Assembly (NCBI GenBank): GCA_937127165.1
Contig: CAKZLR010000024.1
Coordinates: 1 to 9,419 of the forward strand
Source: an uncultured Candidatus Peregrinibacteria bacterium
GTDB lineage: Bacteria > Patescibacteriota > JACMRA01
Direction: 5' to 3'
Length of the DNA: 9,419 bases
The position numbers were made by a program, and so were the translations under genes. The notes beneath the pieces were generated by a model that saw only the letters and a program-made list of their open reading frames with translations, was not told the DNA's origin and searched no databases. Positions 6,722-9,419 of the stretch are shown here, one piece after another. Numbering within the stretch: position 1 is the stretch's first letter; every line of letters begins with the position of its first letter.

Positions 6722-7363
6722 ACTCTAGAGCTAGAGTGTGACTTTGTGATGATCAAGTTGATGAAAGCTTGCAAATAACTACCATACCATAAATTTAGAC
6801 TGGCTTGTGTTTTGACGACAATGCGACATTATTGTGATTCTCTTAAGAGATAAGGATTAAAAAGTATATTATTTTGATTTGGAGCAAAATCGAGATTTTG
6901 TAGATGTTCTGACAGAGTTATCAAAAGAATATAGCACAATTCACTACTGTGATGTAGACGATAAACCAGTTAGTAGTAAACTATGATTTATCTCTTTTAA
7001 ATACATTTAATAATTATCAAATTCTAAACCACCAAAGTTATTAACTAATAAAAACTAGTTTGGAAAATATTTAGGTAATAAAACTAATAAACGGCTGTTG
7101 ATGAAAGATTTTTACAATTTGGCAAAGACAGAGAGTGAATTTACTACTAGATCACAACAATAGAACCCTTGGTAATAGATGGAGTTCGGATGTATAAAAT
7201 ATAGACGGAAATTACTCAAAACTAAAAAATTTCTACCAGAAACTGGTCTTATCTACCCACTCACTTTGAGGTAGTGAGAGACATAATAAACAAATACTTT
7301 CCTGACAACCTGGGTAGACTAAACAATTTTTGGTTGCTAATTAAATTTTGTACAAAATCACAC

Positions 7364-7377
7364 AGCTTTGCAAAGCT
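7364..7377. repeat. 14-bp perfect palindrome within the pseudogene
   Basis: AGCTTTGCAAAGCT is self-complementary. It lies in an open stretch of the photolyase relict (7341-7517) and encodes part of the TALQSF block, so it is probably a coding coincidence. Confidence 0.3.
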
Positions 7378-8160
7378 TCTTTAAACTTTGTTTGACTGAC
7401 TTGGGAGATTTTGAAGATGCTTCTTTAACTAATAGAGACAATTTTATTTTTCATTCTGTACTCTTACCTATGTTAAACTTGGGTTTGCCGAGTCCTCAAA
7501 AGGTTATTTCAGCGCTTTAAACTTTTTAAACACAACCCCATTAATTATATTAGTGCAGAAACTTAATTCAGTAGAAGGTTTCATCAGATAGGCTATTGGT
7601 TGAGAGCGTGGGTTAAAGGTATATATATGATTATTTTTTATAACACTATAACAACAACTAGCGGAGTCTAAATTTTTTGATTCTACAGAACCTCTACCTC
7701 GATATTTTTATAATTTACAAGGTGCTTGTGTAGATAAAGACTTTGAGAAAAATACACCTTTGAAATTAGTATTACAAAAGGTACACACACTTTCTTAGGT
7801 CACCATATCGAAAGACTTATGATTTTGGACAACTGGATGACTATCAACAGATATAATCTGGAGAGTGTTATAACTGGTTTAGAAGTCAATTTGTGGATGC
7901 TTCTGAGTGGGTTGTGGTGCCAATGTGTATGGGACGGGTTTGTTTGTCGATGGAAATTTTGCTACTAAGCTCTACATCGCTAGAGGTAATTATGTTAAAA
8001 AATGAGTGGTTACTGTGATTATAAAAACTGGTGGAAAATTTTGACTGGCAAGTTTTGGGAGTTTTTGTGGTTGCATCAAAAATACTTTAACCAAAATCTT
8101 AGGTTGAACATGCTTTTAAAGTCAAAATTACAAAAATAATTAGAACTTGGTATTACTTGA

Positions 8161-9005
8161 CCTGAATTAGTAAATCTTTTGGAGGTTTTTCCAAAAAATT
8201 ATGATCAAGAAAAATATTTTTCAACTTTTATTTTGTTTTTCAAACTGTTTCGCCGGGGCTTATCTTAACCATTTCAGCTCTCAACCTTCTTGGGTTTTTT
8301 GGGCCGGTAATTTTACTCGTTAGTCTGCTGGTTGTAGTTTTTTAAAGATAAAATTCTTCTTGGTGGAGTCTTAACAGGAGCTTTAGCTGAGGCTATAGTT
8401 GCAGGAAGTTTGTCTAACTTAAAGCTAGGTTATTCAGATTTTATAATTTGGGTGAGTATACTTAGTATTTTAGTTACTTCGATGTTTTCGATTTTTACCC
8501 TTATGTCACAAAAGTATGTATTTGCGGTAATGGTTCAATTTTAAGAGTTATTGTTTTTTAGGTAGCTTAGTTTTGGTTCTAGCTACTATTTATCAAAATT
8601 ATTGAATGGTTTTTGGCCAATTTGGACGGTATGTTCCTAAACCGAGTAGTGGCATTTTTGTTTATTCCTTTGGTTGTATTTCTACCTACATTACTTCTCA
8701 AACCAATAAGCAAGTGGATTCTGTTTACAATCAGTACAGTATAATGATGATTTCTACTTTAATTTTAGTAGAGGGTGATTATAATAGAATGGTTGTCTTA
8801 TAACTCTGAGATGGTCACAGCTTAGATTGCTGGAATTTTGGTAGGAATGATTAGATTGCCTGATTTTAAATCACTAAAATCTTATATCACAGTAGCTACA
8901 TCTTTTGATATTTTATATACTCTATTTAGAAATATTTACCTGATTTTCGTTTATTTTTACTGTGCTAGTTTTTTGTTTCTATTTTTATTGTTTGGTTTGT
9001 TATAG
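8161..9005 (+). pseudogene. Decayed multi-pass membrane protein gene, family unknown
   Basis: It begins within about 25 bp of the end of the photolyase relict, on the same strand. Hydrophobic segments occur in changing frames. They are SPGLILTISALNLLGFFGP plus a long Val/Leu stretch (8250-8342), LLGGVLTGALAEAIVAGSLS (8356-8415) leading into IIWVSILSILVTSMFSIFTL, and a 53-codon frame at 8583-8744 containing VVAFLFIPLVVFLPTLLLKP. The last is AGILVGMIRLPDFKSLKSYI (8829-8888) followed by aromatic and Leu-rich helices up to the TAG at 9003-9005. Together they would make an integral membrane protein of roughly 270-280 residues with six to eight helices. Stops and frameshifts (about 8266, 8343, 8542, 8742-8774, 8823) exclude function. 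I cannot name the family. The start is unclear; ATG 8201 is one option. A 65-codon frame at 8606-8803 is a shadow of this relict. Confidence 0.6.
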
Positions 9006-9419
9006 ACAACAGTACCAAGTAAAAAGGGTAACACGGTAACATCTTCAACAACCAAAAATCTTCCCATTATGGGAAAATATTACCAAATAAAGTACTATTA
9101 GATCAAAAAGACATATTTACGTTATAACTAGCAAAATTTTCTACAAAACAAACCTGGATAATCATGGGGGTTTATACGAGAATAGTTATGTCTTAACAAA
9201 CTAGAGCAATTGTTTTTACTGATTAAAAAATAAAATAAAAGTCAAAATTTGAAGTTAATTCCTGTTTTTTTGGTGAAACAGATTGAACTTTTTCTAATCA
9301 TAGAACAAGTTTAATTTGCTAGATTCGATTTAGATTTTAGCAAAACTAGTTTTTAGGGAACCTATGTTTTTTAAAGAGTACTATTTAAGGCGTTTACAAC
9401 CATTGTAATACCTAGTTTA
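9006..9419. other. Right-edge AT-rich stretch with no identifiable gene
   Basis: No open frame of useful length and no recognisable family block on either strand. Small structures only: a direct repeat GGTAACA-C-GGTAACA (9027-9041) and a hairpin TTCCCA-TTA-TGGGAA (9061-9075). On the minus strand that hairpin is followed by GATTTTTGG, so it could be a weak terminator for a leftward transcript. A short run near 9362-9410 (EPMFFKEYYLRRLQPL) could be the start of another relict, but it is too little to assign. The stretch probably continues the decaying block. Confidence 0.4.

Larger units (their letters stand above)
6646..8139 (+). pseudogene. Decayed photolyase-related (DPRP/PhrB-like) gene
   Basis: Family members are FAD-containing photolyases or cryptochromes of about 500 residues that use blue light to repair pyrimidine photoproducts. 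Translating in shifting frames gives the family blocks in order. They are LLVDQLY (6669-6689), PYHKFRLACVLTTMRHY (6782-6832), VYYFDLEQNRDFVDVL (6864-6911), RRKLLKTKKFLPETGLIYPL (7203-7262), LGDFEDASLTNRDNFIFHS (7401-7457), PMLNLGLPSPQKVI (7467-7508), NSVEGFIR (7565-7588), RAWVKGIYM (7603-7629), HHIERLMILDNWMTINRYN (7801-7857), NWFRSQFVDASEWVVVP (7872-7922), FVDGNFATKLYIARGNYVKK (7943-8002) and GKFWEFLWLHQKYF (8047-8088). At least eight frame changes and many in-frame stops (for example 6776, 6851, 7518, 7589) exclude a working protein. The span of 1,494 bp fits the intact length. The usual Cys-x-x-Cys iron-sulphur region reads YCDYK (8011-8025) and is shortened, so the ancestor may have lacked the cluster. 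The start is approximate (ATG 6646). Confidence 0.85.

Noticed and set aside
8606..8803. 65-codon plus-strand ORF
   Set aside because: It is in a different frame from the 8583-8744 stretch that encodes a coherent hydrophobic segment of the membrane-protein relict, so it is a shadow frame.
6646..9005. An alternative genetic code (TGA read as Gly or Trp) explaining the broken frames
   Set aside because: TAA and TAG stops also interrupt the relict, true frame changes are needed, and the intact genes contain no in-frame TGA; ruvX ends with TGA.
6411..9419. Insertion sequence or transposon as the cause of the gene-poor block
   Set aside because: No transposase-like blocks, no terminal inverted repeats and no target-site duplication could be seen; the content reads as decayed host-type genes.
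1..9419. tRNA, rRNA, riboswitch or CRISPR array
   Set aside because: No cloverleaf-like sequence, rRNA signature, riboswitch core or regularly spaced repeats noticed on either strand; this was checked by eye only.

Overview
The window is AT-rich, compactly organised bacterial DNA that shows few Shine-Dalgarno sites. The gene set is a minimal ComEC, RuvX/YqgF, a WbaZ-like glycosyltransferase and a stand-alone S74 fibre protein. This looks most like a Candidate Phyla Radiation (Patescibacteria, perhaps Microgenomates-type) genome. That placement is inferred from gene content and style, not from a marker gene. TGA serves as an ordinary stop (end of ruvX), so the standard code fits.

Layout. (1) 1-2105, minus strand: the 5' part of an unrecognised gene running off the left edge, with its own good sigma70-type promoter. 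Upstream of it lies a 599-residue tail-fibre-like protein with a C-terminal S74 intramolecular chaperone domain, also with its own promoter. (2) 2106-2473: a divergent intergenic region with a candidate leader transcript and a terminator-like hairpin in front of comEC. (3) 2474-3871, plus strand: a short ComEC/Rec2 DNA-uptake channel protein without the metallo-beta-lactamase domain. (4) 3844-6410, minus strand: a likely three-gene operon of an unrecognised 313-residue protein, a GT4 glycosyltransferase and ruvX. RuvX overlaps the end of comEC tail-to-tail by 28 bp. (5) 6411-9419: about 3 kb with no intact gene.

Region 5 is not featureless. Read frame by frame on the plus strand, 6646-8139 is an almost full-length but heavily broken gene of the deoxyribodipyrimidine photolyase-related (DPRP/PhrB-like) family. 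Conserved blocks appear in the correct order in changing frames. One lesion is a perfect 20-bp tandem duplication; removing one copy restores the frame. It is followed at about 8161-9005 by a second broken gene for a multi-pass membrane protein. The last 414 bases hold nothing I can identify.

The intact genes cover unrelated jobs: surface fibre, DNA uptake, Holliday-junction or rRNA processing, and glycan synthesis. The strongest story is a photolyase locus caught in mid-decay beside an intact operon. Secondary points are an Asp-to-Asn change at a predicted RuvX catalytic position and a possible catalytically dead isoprenyl-synthase-like protein.
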